Part shown: positions 1-11,632 of the stretch, piece after piece
How the letters are laid out: each line of letters starts with the position of its first letter
How positions within the stretch are numbered: position 1 is the first letter of the stretch
From: Welwitschia mirabilis
Taxonomy: Eukaryota > Gnetophyta > Gnetopsida > Welwitschiales
NCBI GenBank assembly: GCA_051453625.1
Contig: JBOZIK010000001.1
Span: forward strand, 99,873,439 to 99,924,163
Length of the DNA stretch: 50,725 bases
Direction: 5' to 3'
The notes under the pieces: generated by a model
What the model saw: only the letters and a program-made list of their open reading frames with translations
What the model was told of the DNA's origin: nothing
Database searches by the model: none
Position numbers and translations under genes: made by a program

Positions 1-63
1 TGCTGCAACAAATATCTGGAATATCCACTGAAGCAATGATAACTCTCGATTTCCATGCAGCCT
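1..63 (-). mobile_element. 5' leader of a left-edge Athila-like element (family 2)
   Basis: Read on the minus strand, this follows the primer site directly and matches the start of the element D leader at 36635 onward, for example GTTATCATTGCTTCAGTG against the D version with T and A changes. The rest of the element lies outside the window to the left. Confidence 0.7.
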
Positions 64-81
64 TCCCCGGCAATGGTTCCA
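64..81 (-). other. Primer-binding site (tRNA-Asp type) of the left-edge element
   Basis: The minus strand reads TGGAACCATTGCCGGGGA. It matches 15 of 18 positions of the site complementary to the 3' end of plant tRNA-Asp that Athila elements use. The three differences (positions 4, 5 and 8) are also present in element D, so they look ancestral to this family rather than decay. It abuts the LTR end. Confidence 0.8.
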
Positions 82-1295
82 ATTTGTTGCGGTGTGTATT
101 TATACAATGTTTTACTCTTCGATTTCAATCTTATTAATTACAAATAAGATGCAAAATATAGCACGATAGTATAAACAGAGTGATTCAAATGTCGTAATTC
201 TATCGAACACCAATAGTATGGACAATAAAGAGTTGATTTCTAGAAAAGAATGTGTAACTCTATTATACTAAATTAAATTGTAATACATGAAAATTAAAAT
301 AACAATGCAAAACTAATCTAAACAAGTAAAAAAAGATGCACCTAAACTAATTAAGCTCAACCTTAACAAAGGTTGTCCTCATAATCTATATAATTAAAGA
401 AACCTATCACAGATCTAGAATAACATAAACTATGAGGAATAAGTTTCTACAATTATAAACAAAAAGGGTAATTTATATTAAGATATAAAAAGGCATCTAT
501 ATCACAAAGTAGTTGTTCCTCAATGGAGGATACACCGTCCAACACCAAGGTAATGTCTCTCTGGATTACAAAATAATTCTTTGGTTCTAAGATCTCCTGT
601 CATGAGAATGTCAGGTACTGTCGAAGATGATTAAGGATCGAGGGGGAGACCTTTATTTATAGATAGAAAGGGAAAGTAATATAACAGAAAGATAAAGTAG
701 AAACCCTAGCTAACATGCAAGGGAAAGTCACAAATAACAAGTGACAACTCGAGAATACATTCTATAAGACTATGGGAGAATAGTGTCATCTTCTTATCAT
801 CCAAATGATGGAGGAGACAATAGGGATTGACAATGAGTTATCTGCTTAGCTTCTAGTTTAACTATCTATGATCTACATGTGAAGTCCTGTCAACTAGTTT
901 TGGAGATGTCGTCCACTAATGTCGGCTAGATGATGAGGTGGATGATGGAGTTTGATAATAAGATCTTCACTTTGACTATAAGTTATCTTGGAAGAGGTCC
1001 GTTTGTCACTCAATTAGGGTTGTCGTCTTATCTATCGTGGGGACGACAGAGGGGATGACAGTCTTTTCTTCATCCTTTATCATTCTGATCTCTTCTTATC
1101 TGTAGGGATAATCATCTGAAAATACAATTTATCTATATCTACATGAAATGCTCATGAATTATCTGATAAATTGCATGTTTTCATCTTATGATTCTAGATT
1201 ATTGATTGTCATAGGAAATAGGCATTTATCTATTAGTTTATCTACAAAAAAACTCAAAATACCCTATCAAATACATCTAAGTTGGCGTCACAACA
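82..1295 (-). repeat. 5' LTR, family 2 (about 1.21 kb)
   Basis: Read on the minus strand it starts TGTTGTGACGCC (plus-strand end 1295) and ends next to the PBS at 81. It aligns along its length with the solo LTR at 30906-32682 and, in inverted orientation, with the element D LTR at 34394-36616. Shared landmarks are the first 45 bases, the TATA region, and a stretch around 300-360. It holds the best-preserved family-2 sequence in the window. The 3' boundary has 3-4 bases of ambiguity because CAACA also occurs at plus 85-89. The base just outside the 5' end begins the possible target copy TGCAC (1296-1300); its partner lies outside the window. Confidence 0.8.
654..661 (-). promoter_or_regulatory. 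LTR TATA box
   Basis: The minus strand reads TATAAATA followed by AAGG and a C-rich stretch. The same position in the solo LTR (32062-32069) also reads TATAAATA, and element D has a decayed TTAATAAATATT at 35246. Conservation of position across three copies supports it as the LTR promoter. Confidence 0.6.
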
Positions 1296-1354
1296 TGCAC
1301 CTAAACCTGTATAAAAGTATTACAAAATAACTCATAAAATCTCATCAAATAATC

Positions 1355-2740
1355 GTAAATTAGCAGTACAATAGTGACACATAGTTCTAGCATTAGAAAA
1401 CATGTGAAAGAGGTATGAAAAGGTTACAATAGAGACATGTGGCAATATCATTAGTTGGTAGAGAGATCTGGTTCCAAAGAACATGTGTTGGACTCATCAT
1501 GATAAAGATTCCNNNNNNNNNNNNNNNNNNNNNNNNNNNNNNNNNNNNNNNNNNNNNNNNNNNNNNNNNNNNNNNNNNNNNNNNNNNNNNNNNNNNNNNN
1601 NNNNNNNNNNNNAACATGTGTTGGACTCATCATGATAAAGATTCCATCAAATGTTATATGATAATCTCCACTAAATACTACAAGATATCCTTCATCAAAT
1701 GCTAAATGATGAAGATTCTATCTAATTCTAAAGGACAAAATTCTGCCTACCTAATGCTATAAGTTAACTTACACTAAATACTATAATACACAATCTTATT
1801 TACCTAATACTACCTGATAAAGATTCTACCTAATATTACAATCCAAGATCTTGTAACCATCATTCTTATATCTAACACTNNNNNNNNNNNNNNNNNNNNN
1901 NNNNNNNNNNNNNNNNNNNNNNNNNNNNNNNNNNNNNNNNNNNNNNNNNNNNNNNNNNNNNNNNNNNNNNNNNNNNNNNNNNNNNNNNNNNNNNNNNNNN
2001 NNNNNNNNNNNNNNNNNNNNNNNNNNNNNNNNNNNNNNNNNNNNNNNNNNNNNNNNNNTCTTCTCCTTCTTCTTCATTGATGTAAGGTATTTTTTTTAGT
2101 TTTAGTAAAGAATTATTTAAATCCTTTTATTATTAATGCACACAATTTCAATTGGTATTAGCAATGTTTAGGTAAAACTAGTTCTTAAAGTAGGTTTTAT
2201 TCTTTTACTATTAATGCACAGTAAAATAGTATTAGTAATATTTATATAAAGCTTACTTAATTATTAAGTTGTTTTGAATATGAGAGTTTTCTAAAACTAC
2301 TTTTATGATTTATAGTTTCAATTATTTAATGGGTCTTGTGCACTTTAGTTCATACTTTTTGTGCTTATAAAGTATTGTGAAGTAGTGAGAGGATTTGATA
2401 ACTCATCAACACTCATATGGGAATGAGATTTTTGCCTTTGTACTAATCCTTAATGACTTGATGATTTAGTGTATGTTTCAGATATAGGAATCATTAGGGC
2501 AAAGGAGGAGAGATGGATGAATCACTAGATCCTTAAAGTACTTTCATTTTCTTGCATTACTAATTAAAGATTACTTTGTTTCTCTCAACTTCTAATTTTC
2601 TTTTATTTGAGTTTTTCATTAGAAGTAAAATAGTATTATATATTTTGATTACTTTTGCTCATACATCCCTATGGAAGAATAATACTAAATATTTAATTTA
2701 GTTTAAATCTAGAGATTGTACTATAAAGTTAATTAGATTC
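1355..2740 (+). repeat. 5' LTR of element A (family 1), interrupted by two gaps
   Basis: It aligns with the element B LTR (7957-9246): both carry TGTTGGACTCATCATGATAA or a close variant, a long CTAATGCTATAAG-type AT-rich middle, paired ATTAATGCAC motifs, and the ending CATCCCTATGGAAGAAT just before the PBS. The 5' boundary is uncertain, because homology to B extends upstream of the TGTTGG at 1486 and 1619 to about 1355. Gaps lie at 1513-1612 (flanked by a 33-base direct repeat) and 1880-2058. Confidence 0.65.
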
Positions 2741-2758
2741 TGGTGCCATTGTTGAGGA
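2741..2758 (+). other. Primer-binding site of element A (tRNA-Asp type)
   Basis: The sequence TGGTGCCATTGTTGAGGA matches 13 of 18 positions of the Athila tRNA-Asp site. All five differences are transitions (three C to T, two G to A), as expected from deamination decay of a once perfect site. Confidence 0.8.
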
Positions 2759-3690
2759 TGTATTGGCACAGTAATTTTTTAAGAGTTCATGATTGTTTTT
2801 CTTGCTAGTTTTAGTTAGTTTTATTTTTCTAGTGATGAGTACTATTTCTCTTTCTAATGATACCCAAACTAGTTCTTTTTTTTTTTCCTTTCTTTTATAT
2901 GTTTATTTTTCTTTCTAGTGGTAGGTACTGGTCCTTTTTCTAAAGATACCTTAATGGTCCTTTTCTCTTTAGTTTGTGTGTTTTTAACCCTCCATTTTCC
3001 TTTCTAGTAATAGCTACTAGTCCATTTTTAGGAGAACCTGAACTGGTCCAAGTTGTTAAGTTTGATTATCTTTCTAATATCTGAAATGTTAGTTTTATAT
3101 ATTATATTTTCGAGTTGTAGGACTAATGATTTTTCTTATAGGCATAACTAAACCTAAGATCATGATATTAAACTAAACCAAGCTCTAACAATTTTTGTGT
3201 TTTATGTGTTTTCTAATTTCTATAAATTCTTTATACATGTTTTAGTTCTGTTAGTTTTCATTTTTATTAAGAATTTTGAAAAAATAAAAAATGTTACTTT
3301 TATTTTCCTAGGTTGAAAAAAATCTAATTTTCAGAGATTTTTGGATTTCTGTTATCTTTTTTTTATAACCTGAAGCCTGAACCATTTTGTACTTTTACAT
3401 GAAATAACTTATGACTTTCTAAACTTTTTTTATTATAGGATTCCTTTAAAATCATGAAAAGCATAGAAAACATGAATTTTTAGCTAAAATTATTACCCCT
3501 TTTCTTAATCTTAAACCATTTTTTAGGTCCTAAGTCAATGTCAAACATCTTTCAATCATCAACATATCTATTCCTATAGTTTCCAAAATGATAATCAACC
3601 TAAATGAATTGTAGGAGATTTTATAAAACCAAAATAAAATTTAGCAGATTACCTTCAACATAACTCATACCAACCACAACCCCTAGATTC
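2759..3690 (+). other. Untranslated leader of element A
   Basis: T-rich non-coding stretch with repeated TTTCTAGTGRTGRGTACT-like phrases, shared with the leaders of element B (9250-9972) and, more weakly, element C (28944-29690). No reading frame is recognised. It is typical of the long leader between PBS and gag in Athila elements. Confidence 0.6.
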
Positions 3691-4930
3691 TTTTAATAAT
3701 AGATAGATCTTTAAAGAGTACCATTAATCCCCTTTGTACATAGATCAAACTCCTTATAATTTTAAACTTAAAAATCCTTATTATAAACCAAGAGAGTTTG
3801 ATACCACTTCTTCCTTTATCCCTTGTGATCCTTATCCTTCACCATCATATTTACATTCATTATCTTTTAACTCATGTCCTTCATTTTCACTCTCATATCC
3901 TTCATCATTTGATCATCATCTGACAACTTCATTCAATTAATAAATCACCTCATCTTCCCTTAAGGATACCTTTCAAAAATTTTGAAAAGGTAGTTTTGAA
4001 TCTTCTTCTAACTCTTAAAAACTCTCTTCAAATTTCTTAAAGGACATCTTTACTAGATTCATGAAAGTCCATGAGCAAATGAATCAAAAACATGAGAAAA
4101 TAAATTAAGAACTTGATAAAATAAATCAAAGACAAATGCAAATATACTAAAGGCTTAAGCAAGATATTCAATAATTAACCCAAGTCACTACTGAAATATC
4201 TTATGCCCTAGAAGAAGAAAATCCTCCTAAATTCCATGGGCTCACAAGCCTAAAAAACCTTGAAGGGATTAATGAAACTAAAATCAACAACACCCAAACC
4301 TCATCCTTNNNNNNNNNNNNNNNNNNNNNNNNNNNNNNNNNNNNNNNNNNNNNNNNNNNNNNNNNNNNNNNNNNNNNNNNNNNNNNNNNNNNNNNNNNNN
4401 NNNNNNNNAATGAGGAAGAAAGATATGAAGAAACCAATAATAAAATCCAAAAGAACATTGAGTTTAAACATTACTTAGAGATTGAACGGTTGTGTGAACT
4501 TAGATTATACTTTGAAATAGGATTAGATACTTTAGATGAAAATGATTAATCCATAGTAAGTAAGCAAACATTTGAGAAAGAAGAAAAATTTAAGTGCTAC
4601 ATATCATAGGTAGAATTAATGAGTAACATGGACAACAATGGAATCGAATCCATCTTTAAACCTCAATATTTGTTACCTCCAAGCCTTATAATGGAGAATC
4701 CCTTAAAAACCTTAATGAAATGGATAATATTAATTAAGAGCCTAAATATTATCCATCTCTTAAAAATATTTTTCTTAACAACCCCTTGAATCAATCATCT
4801 CATTTTCATCTTTATGTTCTAAATAAGAGTTAAACCTTAATGATGAAGAGAAATCCACACCTTTAGAATGATCTTCTAATACCTTTCTTTATAATAATTT
4901 GCCTATTATGGTTTCTGCTTTACTTGTGCC
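3691..4930 (+). pseudogene. gag remnant of element A
   Basis: Broken coding stretch with Gag-like composition. A 68-residue open part at 3734-3940 is rich in Ser, Pro and Tyr. After frame changes, polar helical phrases rich in Gln, Lys and Glu appear at about 4040-4200 (KVHEQMNQKHEKIN), then ALEEENPPKFHGL before the gap at 4309-4408. Downstream, an acidic stretch around 4410-4700 reads DTLDEND and VELMSNMDNNGIES. The placement after PBS and leader is the main reason to call it gag. No zinc knuckle, protease or RT is seen before the sequence becomes unrecognisable near 4930. It could be the Gag of a gag-only, non-autonomous relative, or an Athila copy truncated 3' of gag. Confidence 0.45.
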
Positions 4931-7900
4931 TTCATCTAAAAATGATTTCTTGCATGTGTTGTTGAGTAAATAAAAATAAGATAAGGGATGGAAAATTTTT
5001 GATTTCAAATGAATTAATTTTACTATTAGCATTCATGTTGTTCCCAGCCTTATGGATACATGTACAAATTTTTATTAGGATTCAATCTTCTCTTTGAATT
5101 ATTTGTATAATTTTGATTCATCATTTAAACATCACATTCATTATTTTAAACCTTCATGTTTGCAATACCTTGGGAAAATCCTTGAAAATTTTTTTATTTC
5201 ATTGCATGATTTTAAGTTAGGATTTTCTTTTAAAATAGACTTTTTTTAAGAATAAATTTGGCTTAATAAAATTAAAATTCTTAAAAATTTTATGCTTGAT
5301 ACCCTTTCTCATTTAAAATCTCACAAGCATTTACACCTATATTATTATTCTTTAAGCAATTTTAGGTAGGAAATCCAAAATACAATTCACATCATCAAAC
5401 AAGTCAGCATTGTGTTAAACTTTACTTCCCATTTCTTCCATTTCCATTCCACCTTCTTAACTCCATCAACCACCCTTCCCTTCCATCTATTCATGAATTC
5501 ATTAGATTAGTTAATGGCCCTAAGTAAATAAATTATTAATAAGTGATTACTTTATTATTACAAATTAGTTAGAATTTAAGTTACTTGTAGTCTTTCGAGA
5601 AGAAGTTTTTCTTATTTTTGAGTTAACTTATTAAAGTTTAGTTTTACTTAAGGTCTTCCAATAGGAAAAACTGGTTGAATTAAGGTGGAATATACTTTCA
5701 TACTAAATTAAATATTTTACAAGCATTTCATGAAGATAAGATTTGTATTGATTAGGTTAATGAGCTAATGATCTTTTATGTGCATAAAAATGTATTGAAT
5801 ATAAGAAGGATGATTTTAAAAAAAAAAAAAAATCCTTTTCAAAAGAATATTATTTTATAATCAATTAAAATTGAATTTAGTTAACTACATTAGGGCTATA
5901 AATGCTCATGAGCATTGTAGTTTTAATGATGTAACTTATAACATGTTCAACTACATCAGGGCTATAAATGTTTACTGGTAATATAGCATTGACTCCTTCA
6001 TAAGTCAACATATTTAACTCTATTGGANNNNNNNNNNNNNNNNNNATGTCCAGTTATATTAAAATGCTTGAAACAAGGCATAAAACATGATTGTAGAAAA
6101 GGTGAATTAAAATGAAAAAGGTGGAATTGGGAAATGCTTTTTGTGATTACTTTTCTTTAAGTTGTCTACTTAAGAATTTGCTTAACTAATTTTTGATGAC
6201 TTGCAAGTTTACTTAGAGGATATCTTATTTTTTTATCAATGTAACATATTTAAATTTAAAATGTGGTCATTAATATAGGTAATCTATCTTTTGAATTTCT
6301 AGATAATGGATTTTCATTAGATTACATGTTATGTGTTTATTAAAAATTGCATTTTAGTTTAAGCCTTACATGTGTGGTTTTCCCTAAGTACATTTATCAT
6401 CATCTAGTACTACCCTAAGTAAGTTGTTCTTTAAAGCCTTACATAAATTTTTTATCTTTGTAACTTTGAAGATAAAGTTTAATTTTGATTAGCGATATGG
6501 CATCTGCTTTTATAGATTTTTTTTAAATTATGATTCATAATTATTACAAATTANNNNNNNNNNNNNNNNNNNNNNNNNNNNNNNNNNNNNNNNNNNNNNN
6601 NNNNNNNNNNNNNNNNNNNNNNNNNNNNNNNNNNNNNNNNNNNNNNNNNNNNNTTTGTGATTACTTTTCTTTAAGTTGTTTACTTAAGAATTTGCTTAAC
6701 TAATTTTTGATGACTTGCAGGTTTACCTAGAGAATATCTTATTTTTTAATCAATGTAACATATTTAAATTTAAATTAAAATTTAAAATGTGATCATTAAT
6801 ATAGGTAATCTCTCTTTTGAATTTCTAGATAATGGATTTTCATTATATTACATGTTATGTGTTTGTTAAAAATTGCATTTATTTAAGCCTTACATGTGTG
6901 GTTTTTCCTAAATACATTCAGCATCATCTAGTACTACCATAAGTAAGTTGTTCTCTAAAGCCTTGCATAATTTTTTTATCTTTGTAACTTTGAAGATAAA
7001 GTTTAATTTTGATTAGCGGTATGGCATCTGCTTTTATAGATTTTTTTTAAATTATGATTCATAATTATTACAAATTAATCAAAAATTTTCATAAAATATC
7101 ATATCATTTCCTTCCTTACCATTTTCACTTAGTTAATTTCTCTATGATTTACCATTTCTTTATCACCTTTTTTCTAAGGGTCTAGCAAAAGATTAGTTAC
7201 AAGGTATGTTTGCATGTCGAAATTGACATTTTAAGCAGGTACACTTGATAAATTGAGCATAAGAAAAGACACTCAATTTATTAAGTTATTGTAAAATAAT
7301 ACCTTCTATTATTTTTAAAATAAAATTTAATATTATGTTATTCTCTATAATAATTGTAGGTATTTAGCCATGTTTTACAACACATGGTAAAAGGTGAACA
7401 TAATTCCACATAACACAATAGTGGTAATGGAGAAATGAGGTGGCGACAGGTAGCTGTAGCATTGAAAGACATGTGACAGAGGTATGAGAAGATTGCAGTA
7501 GATACATATGGTAATAACATTGGTTGCTAGAGGAATCTGACTCTAANNNNNNNNNNNNNNNNNNNNNNNNNNNNNNNNNNNNNNNNNNNNNNNNNNNNNN
7601 NNNNNNNNNNNNNNNNNNNNNNNNNNNNNNNNNNNNNNNNNNNNNNCATTTTCTTACTTACCATTTTCACTTAGTTAATTTCTCCATGCTTTACCATTTC
7701 TTTATCACCTTTTTCCTAAGGGTCTAGCAAAAGATTAGTTACAAGGTATGTTTGCATGTTGAAATTGACATTTTAAGCAGGTACAATTGATAAATTGAGC
7801 ATAAGAAAATACACTTAATTTTTTAAGTTATTGTAAAATAATGCCTTCTATTATTTTTAAAATAAAATTTAATATTATGTTGTTCTCTATAATAATTATA

Positions 7901-7956
7901 AGTATTTATCCATATTTTACAACACATGATAAAAGGTGAATATAATTCCACATAAC
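4931..7956. other. Unassigned AT-rich repeat DNA
   Basis: No coding region is recognised on either strand. A pair of near-identical blocks about 410 bases long (6142-6553 and 6654-7080, about 95% alike) flanks a 100-N gap. A second pair (about 7106-7546 and 7647-8092) flanks the next gap. A short A tract lies at 5818-5831. Some of this could be the 3' part of element A, but no domain or 3' LTR proves it. Confidence 0.5.
5883..5970 (+). repeat. Two-unit direct repeat with a 16-base palindrome
   Basis: A 22-base unit containing AGGGCTATAAATG occurs at 5883-5904 and 5949-5970, one base different. The first is followed by the perfect palindrome AATGCTCATGAGCATT at 5901-5916. A gap of 18 N follows at 6028, so further units may be missing. 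Confidence 0.6.
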
Positions 7957-9246
7957 ACAATAGTGGCAATGGAGAAATGAGGTGGCGACAGGTAGCTATA
8001 GCATTGAAAGACACATTACAGAGGTATGAGAAGATTGTAGTAGATACATATGGCAATAAAATTGGTTGTTAGAGGAATCTAACTCTAAAAAAAATGTGTT
8101 AGACTTATCATAATAAAGATTCCATCAAACATTATATGACAATCTCCATCAAACACTACAAGACAGCCTCTATCAAATGTTAAATGATCAAGATCCTATC
8201 TAATGCTAGAGGAGAAAATCTTATCTACCTAATGCTATAAGATAACTTATACAAAATTCTATAAGATAAAATATTATCTAATTAATACTAAATGATGAAT
8301 ATTCTACTTAATTCTATAAGCCAAGAACTTGTAACCATAGCCCTTCTACCTAATGCTATAAGCTAAAAGCTTGTAATTGCTTGTCACCTTCATCTCTTCC
8401 TACAAAAAGACTTTGAACCCTTTATTTTATTCATCTTTTAGTTGGCAAACTTGGGGAGGACTTGAAGTCTTAAACATTATGATGTTCTAATACTCTTTAT
8501 TAGGGTTGAAATGCTCAAGGATAGTTGAGAAGTTCTTGTTCTTCAACTCTTTCATTGATGTAATGTACTTCTTTTAATTTTACTATAGAATTGGTTTGAA
8601 TTCTTGTATTATTAATGCACAATTTTAATTGGTATTAGCAATATTTAAGTAGAAGTAGTTCTTAAAGTAGGTTTTATTCTTTTATTATTAATGCACAGTA
8701 AAACGATATTAGTAATCTTTAGATAAAGCTTGCTTAATTATTTAGTTCTTTCAAATGTGTGAGTTGTCAAAAGTTACTTTTGTAATTTATAGTGCCTATT
8801 ATTTAATGGATTTTGTGCACTTGAGTTCATACTTTTCATGCTTATAAAGGACTATTAAGTAGTAAGAGGACTTAATAACTCACCGACACTTATATGGTAG
8901 ATGCGATTATGCCTCCATATTAACCCTTAATAACTTGATTGTTTAGTATATGTTTCAGATACAAGAATCATTAGAGCAAAGGAGGAGAAATGGATGAATC
9001 ATGGATTCTTAAAGCATTTCCATTCCCTTACATTGCTAATTAAGGATCACTTTCTTTTTCTTAAATTTTGATTTTTTTTGTTTCAATTTTCATTACATGT
9101 AAACTCTTGTATCTTTTGATTAACTTACCTCGTACATCCCTTTGGAAGAATGATACTAAATGTTTCATTTTTACCTTGTACATCCCTATGGAAGAATGAT
9201 ACTAAATGTTTCATTTAGTTTAAATCCAAACTTGTACTAAAAGGTT
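7957..9246 (+). repeat. 5' LTR of element B (family 1)
   Basis: Aligns with the element A LTR through TGTTAGACTTATCATAATAA (8097), the CTAATGCTATAAG middle, the R-like stretch ACTTTGAACCCTTTATTTTA (about 8410), ATTAATGCAC motifs near 8620 and 8690, and the closing CATCCCTATGGAAG. It ends at AATTAGATT, where A has its PBS; B has lost about 22 bases there. The 5' boundary is uncertain by tens of bases. A related partial 3' copy lies at 19085-19387. Confidence 0.65.
9125..9216 (+). repeat. 46-base tandem duplication in the B LTR
   Basis: Units 9125-9170 and 9171-9216 differ at two bases. Element A has only one unit at the matching place, so the duplication arose in B. Confidence 0.85.
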
Positions 9247-9972
9247 AATTAGATTTTTGACACGATAATTTTTCAATAGTTCATGATTCTTTTTCTTGTA
9301 AGTTTAGTTAGATTTTATTTTTCTAGTGATGGGTACTAGTCCTCTTTTTAGTGATACTCGAACTGGTCCTTTTTTCCTTTTATTTTTAGTGTTTGTTTAT
9401 TTTTCTTTCTAATTGTGGGTACTACTCCTTTGTCCAGTGATGCCTTAAATAGTCTATTTCTCTTTGCAAACTTATACAAAAGCCTTAGCTAATATAGAAA
9501 TGTTAAATGAATAACCACAACCTTTAACATCTTACTCTCATTATGAAATATGTGAAGATAACNNNNNNNNNNNNNNNNNNNNNNNNNNNNNNNNNNNNNN
9601 NNNNNNNNNNNNNNNNNNNNNNNNNNNNNNNNNNNNNNNNNNNNNNNNNNNNNNNNNNNNNNGTATTGGCACGATAATTTTTCAACAGTTCATGATTCTT
9701 TTTCTTGTAATTTTTAGTTAGATTTTATTTTTCTAGTGATGGGTACTAGTCCTCTTTCTAGTAATACTTGAACTGGTCCTTTTTTCCCTTTATTTTGTAG
9801 TGTTTGTTTATTTTTCTTTCTAGTGGTGGGTACTAGTCCTTTGTCCAGTGATGCCTTAAATAGTCTATTTCTCTTTGTAAACTTATACAAAATCCGTAGC
9901 TAATATAGAAATGTTAAATGAATAACCACAACCTTTAACATCTTACTTTCATTATGAAATATGTGAAGATAA
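9247..9972 (+). other. Leader of element B, split by a 100-N gap
   Basis: T-rich non-coding leader with the same GGTACTAGTCC phrases as element A. The stretch 9250-9562 recurs at 9663-9972 across the gap at 9563-9662, so the leader is probably only about 330 bases long in reality. No gene seen. Confidence 0.6.
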
Positions 9973-10919
9973 CTCCCATTACACCAAATAATTCCCTTCT
10001 TGCTATCATATAAAGAAATAATATATGAAAAATCGTGTGCATTTAATAAAAAACCCAATACTTTCAAAAATAATTAAAAATTCTAGCTAAGAAATAATGA
10101 GGTACAACCAATGTTTAGATCTTATTTTGATAACAAATATAGAGATAATAACTTTTAGCTCTACAACATTTAGCCCAATAATTATTTTCTCAATAACTTT
10201 TAGTTTAATAACTTTTATTTTAACCCTTCCAACTATACTAAGGATGATTTCCTTAGATATTTAATTGAGGAGTTGAAGAAAATGCAAGAGGCCACTAATA
10301 AAAATATGAAGAACATTATAAGCATATTTCAATAAATCATCTTAGAAAATGAAAGACCTAAAGGCTTATTACAATCTAAGTTATTTCCAATCTAAATAAT
10401 GTTAAAAAGGATTCAAAGATAGTAACAAGAAGTGAACATAATACAACTTTCAATGAGGAAACCTATACTTATCACAACTTTAAAAAATAAAATAAAATTC
10501 ATGATGATAACACAGAAGTCCTTAATCAACCTAGCTTTTCTTCATCTTCTAAAGAAAAATTCAACTATAATAGAACTAATAAAAATAAAGGAAATAAACA
10601 TATAATCCCTTAGCTATAAATATTAAAGACTAATCCTACTTATGATAATTATCTTAAGGAAATCAAGTAATATGTGATCATTAACTTATCTTTTAGGAAA
10701 ATAAGATAATCCTAAATATAATAAAATATAAAAAGACTTAGTTATGAAAAAATAAAAGAGAACTATATTAGATAGAATTTTTATTACCTAATCCCTTTAT
10801 AATTTGATAATATAAAAATATCTTAAACTCAAAGACCTAACAGCTGCCATATTTAGTTTTGTTCTAGAGGGTATAAAAAAGATCAATAAATTCTTATCAA
10901 CACAGGGAATAGTGTGAAT
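9973..10919 (+). pseudogene. gag C-terminus and start of protease, element B (Athila-like)
   Basis: A broken frame carries IEELKKMQEATNKNMKN followed by IISIFQ (about 10268-10335), aligning with the C-terminal Gag helix of element D (SIEELKKTQEKTNSNIEN, 39328-39380). Next come a TRSEHNTT phrase (about 10425) and TNPTYDNYLKEIK (about 10630), then KDLV-like and basic residues, all collinear with D up to the protease. The active-site region reads LINTGNSVN at 10894-10920, with Asn where the catalytic Asp should be (G to A). Many stops, mostly TAA or TAG, break it. The reading is interrupted exactly here by the LINE block and resumes at 15937. Confidence 0.65.
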
Positions 10920-11263
10920 CCTAATAAAGAAGAGTGCTAGATAAAATAGCAAGGTGCAAAAGTAGCTTAGAGAAGGGAGGGCATTGGCAACAGTGCATAA
11001 GGGTTTTGTAATGGAAGGGGTGATTATAGATCTAGCGAGAACTTATCTAGGTAAGGGGCAATTTCATTTAAGCTTTTACATTGTTTTGTTTTTTAGGGCT
11101 TTTCACATAAAAACACTTTGAATTTGAGAAATTGAAGTTTTTCAAAAACAAAGTGCTTTAGTCTAGGATATAGACAATGATCCATGCACAAAAATTTAAA
11201 AAAATATTTTAATATAGTCTGATAGAAAAATTAGTTTCTTCTAGCCAAAGTCTAATATTAGAC

Positions 11264-11632
11264 CTAATTAGGAACTAGGTGGTTTCTAAATGGATAGGGG
11301 TCAATGAAGTCCAAGTAATCACTTTTCTAGATGGGTTAGTTCTATTTTAGTTTAATAATGAAAAGGACAAAGATGAAGCCATAGCTAGGGCTCATGCTTC
11401 TTTGAGGTAGAGGGCTTGCTTTAATAAAATGGGCTCTAGGGATGCAATTAGATCCAAACATATTTTAGAGATTACTATTTTGAACAAGGATCTCTAGGTT
11501 TCTAATAGAATTTTGAAATGAATATGTTCTTACAAAGATAGCCTCATACTTTAGTAATTTTATTAAGATCGGCAACATAACAATAAAGAAAACTTAATTA
11601 GTATTAGATTCTACATCTAGAGAAGTCTAGAA
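11264..11632 (+). pseudogene. LINE ORF1-like patch (possible DUF4283)
   Basis: In one frame the text VLFXFNNEKDKDEAIARAH (X a stop) appears around 11336-11400. It resembles the beta-strand core followed by the D-x-D/E-x-A-I segment of the DUF4283 domain found N-terminal in plant LINE proteins. The same patch is repeated at 11935-12307 on the other side of a 302-N gap, and both copies end at the same GAAGTCTAGAA. The assignment is weak: it rests on one phrase and on position upstream of the RT. Confidence 0.3.
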
